Part shown: in pieces, positions 14,480-15,332 of the stretch
How the letters are laid out: each line of letters begins with the position of its first letter
Position numbering within the stretch: the first letter of the stretch is position 1
Origin: Actinomycetes bacterium
GTDB taxonomy: Bacteria; Actinomycetota; Acidimicrobiia; Spongiisociales; UBA5794
Length of the DNA stretch: 15,332 bases
Direction: 5' to 3'
Assembly: GCA_023336855.1 (NCBI GenBank)
Contig: JAMBLK010000065.1
Location: 1 to 15,332, forward strand
Program-made: the position numbers and the translations under genes
The notes under the pieces: generated by a model
Databases searched by the model: none
What the model was told of the DNA's origin: nothing
Seen by the model: the letters and a program-made list of their open reading frames with translations, nothing else

Positions 14480-14491
14480 CTCAGCGCTGAG
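14480..14491. promoter_or_regulatory. Perfect 12-bp palindrome upstream of the sigma gene
   Basis: CTCAGCGCTGAG is a perfect dyad 32 nt before ATG 14524. It could be a dimeric repressor operator or, with a 4-bp stem and GCGC loop, a small mRNA hairpin near the RBS. Confidence 0.4.
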
Positions 14492-14523
14492 ACGCGAATC
14501 AATAAGTGAAGGATTTCACAAAC

Positions 14524-15332
14524 ATGAAGACGGCAGAAAAGATCCGAATGGCTGGTCAACCGCTCGAAATGGGCGACAGCTTGACCCGCTACCTCCAAGA
14601 GATTTCATACCACGACTTGCTCACAGCAGATGAGGAAGTCGAACTCGCCCAGGCGATCGAAACAGGACGTACTGCGGAAGAGCAGCTCTCTACGGTTTCG
14701 GTTCGAGGCGCCGAGAAGGTCCGCCTCCAGCGTGCAGTGCGCAAGGGCCGTGAGGCTCGCGAGCGTTTCGCTCAGGCGAACCTCCGTCTCGTCGTCAGCC
14801 AGGCGAAGCGCTACCGCAGCCAGTACGGCATCGAGTTCATCGACCTCATCCAAGAGGGCAACCTCGGTCTCATCCGTGCGGTTGAGAAGTTCGACTGGCG
14901 CAGAGGCTTCAAGTTCTCGACCTACGCGACCTGGTGGATCCGTCAGTCGATGCAGCGTGCAGTGGCCGAGAAGTCCCGCACCGTGCGTCTCCCGAACTCC
15001 CTCCACGACACGCTCGTCACGCTCAACAGCACCCGCAACCGTCTCCTCTCCGAGCTCGGCAGGGAGCCGACGCCCGAAGAGCTGTCCTACGAGTCCGGTC
15101 TCTCCCTTGACGCAGTCGTCGAAGCGCAGCTCGTCAACGACTCCGTCTCGCTCGAGGCGCCCGTCGGTGAGGACGGTGCAGTACTCGGTGACTTCGTTGC
15201 ACACCACGACGAGGAAGATCCGGTCCGCGAGACCGAAAAGGCCAGTGCCATCGAGTCACTCCGGGAAGCGATCAACCGCCTTCCCAAGCGTGAGGCATAC
15301 ATCCTCTCGATGCGAGTTGGGTTCGAAGACGG
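14524..15332 (+). CDS. RNA polymerase sigma-70 family factor (group 1/2), truncated by window end
   Basis: Promoter-specificity subunit of RNA polymerase; 269 residues are visible with no stop before the window edge. There is no region 1.1. Region 1.2 is SLTRYLQEISYHDLLTADEEVELA (19-42). Region 2 runs from about 77 to 150 with DLIQEGNLGLIRAVEKFDWRRGFKFSTYATWWIRQ (107-141), which covers core binding, melting and -10 recognition. Region 3 runs from RTVRLPNSLHDTL (152-164) through GREPTPEEL (179-187). Region 4.1 begins at LREAINRLPKREAYIL (246-261) and is cut off before the -35 HTH. The RTVRLPNSLHD stretch differs from the RTIRIPVHM usual in principal sigma factors, so a group 2 (stationary-phase or stress type) sigma is more likely than RpoD, though not certain. 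GAAGGA (14508-14513) lies 10 nt before ATG 14524. Confidence 0.92.
   Translation, partial: MKTAEKIRMAGQPLEMGDSLTRYLQEISYHDLLTADEEVELAQAIETGRTAEEQLSTVSVRGAEKVRLQRAVRKGREARERFAQANLRLVVSQAKRYRSQYGIEFIDLIQEGNLGLIRAVEKFDWRRGFKFSTYATWWIRQSMQRAVAEKSRTVRLPNSLHDTLVTLNSTRNRLLSELGREPTPEELSYESGLSLDAVVEAQLVNDSVSLEAPVGEDGAVLGDFVAHHDEEDPVRETEKASAIESLREAINRLPKREAYILSMRVGFED

Noticed and set aside
14032..14598. 188-codon minus-strand frame across the thioesterase/sigma gap
   Set aside because: It overlaps both the thioesterase gene in another frame and the sigma start; no family resemblance.

Overview
The window is GC-rich, densely packed chromosomal DNA from an actinomycete. The clearest sign is the operon dnaK-grpE-dnaJ-hspR, an arrangement typical of Actinomycetota in which the MerR-type repressor HspR replaces HrcA control. 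Short or overlapping gene junctions, GTG starts, and start codons placed just downstream of TANNNT boxes without a ribosome binding site (leaderless-type starts) agree with this. The class cannot be proved from 15 kb. A DnaJ without a zinc finger, and sigma and transporter proteins unlike those I know from Streptomyces or Mycobacterium, suggest a deep branch such as Acidimicrobiia (inference). I see no phage, transposase, CRISPR, tRNA or rRNA.

Layout. Positions 1-3867 (+) hold the heat-shock chaperone operon dnaK, grpE, dnaJ, hspR, with overlaps of 14 and 8 nt and then a 1-nt gap. The window opens on the dnaK start codon, so its promoter and any HspR operator lie outside. Positions 3918-6508 (+) hold a class V PLP-dependent enzyme of the cysteine-desulfurase superfamily, coupled by ATGA to a GH1 beta-glucosidase. 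Positions 6625-8244 (+) hold a DUF1684 protein and a metal-dependent amidohydrolase. On the minus strand, 13657 down to 8288 is a five-gene, fully overlapping operon: a large lipoprotein, then ABC ATPase, ABC-2 permease, a second ATPase and a second permease. Upstream of it on the same strand is a YigI-like acyl-CoA thioesterase (14254-13796). Diverging from that gene, the window ends inside a sigma-70 family sigma factor (14524 to the edge, truncated in region 4).

How the genes work together. The first block is a complete Hsp70 machine plus its own repressor. The most system-like and least explained block is the minus-strand operon. The two ATPase/permease pairs are visibly paralogous: the ATPases share their N-terminal core and a roughly 100-residue C-terminal extension, and the permeases share a cytoplasmic motif. 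They are headed by a secreted lipoprotein that itself consists of two tandemly duplicated modules (A1-A2-B1-B2). This suggests an envelope-associated ABC-2 system with a lipoprotein partner, of unknown substrate.

Non-coding structure of note: a heptamer-repeat and palindrome element lying in frame inside the 5' part of grpE; a 48-nt near-perfect inverted repeat between the thioesterase and lipoprotein genes; and a leader of about 190 nt before the sigma gene with mutually exclusive pairings and a 12-bp palindrome. No stretch over 300 nt lacks a gene; the longest gap (14255-14523) is described below.
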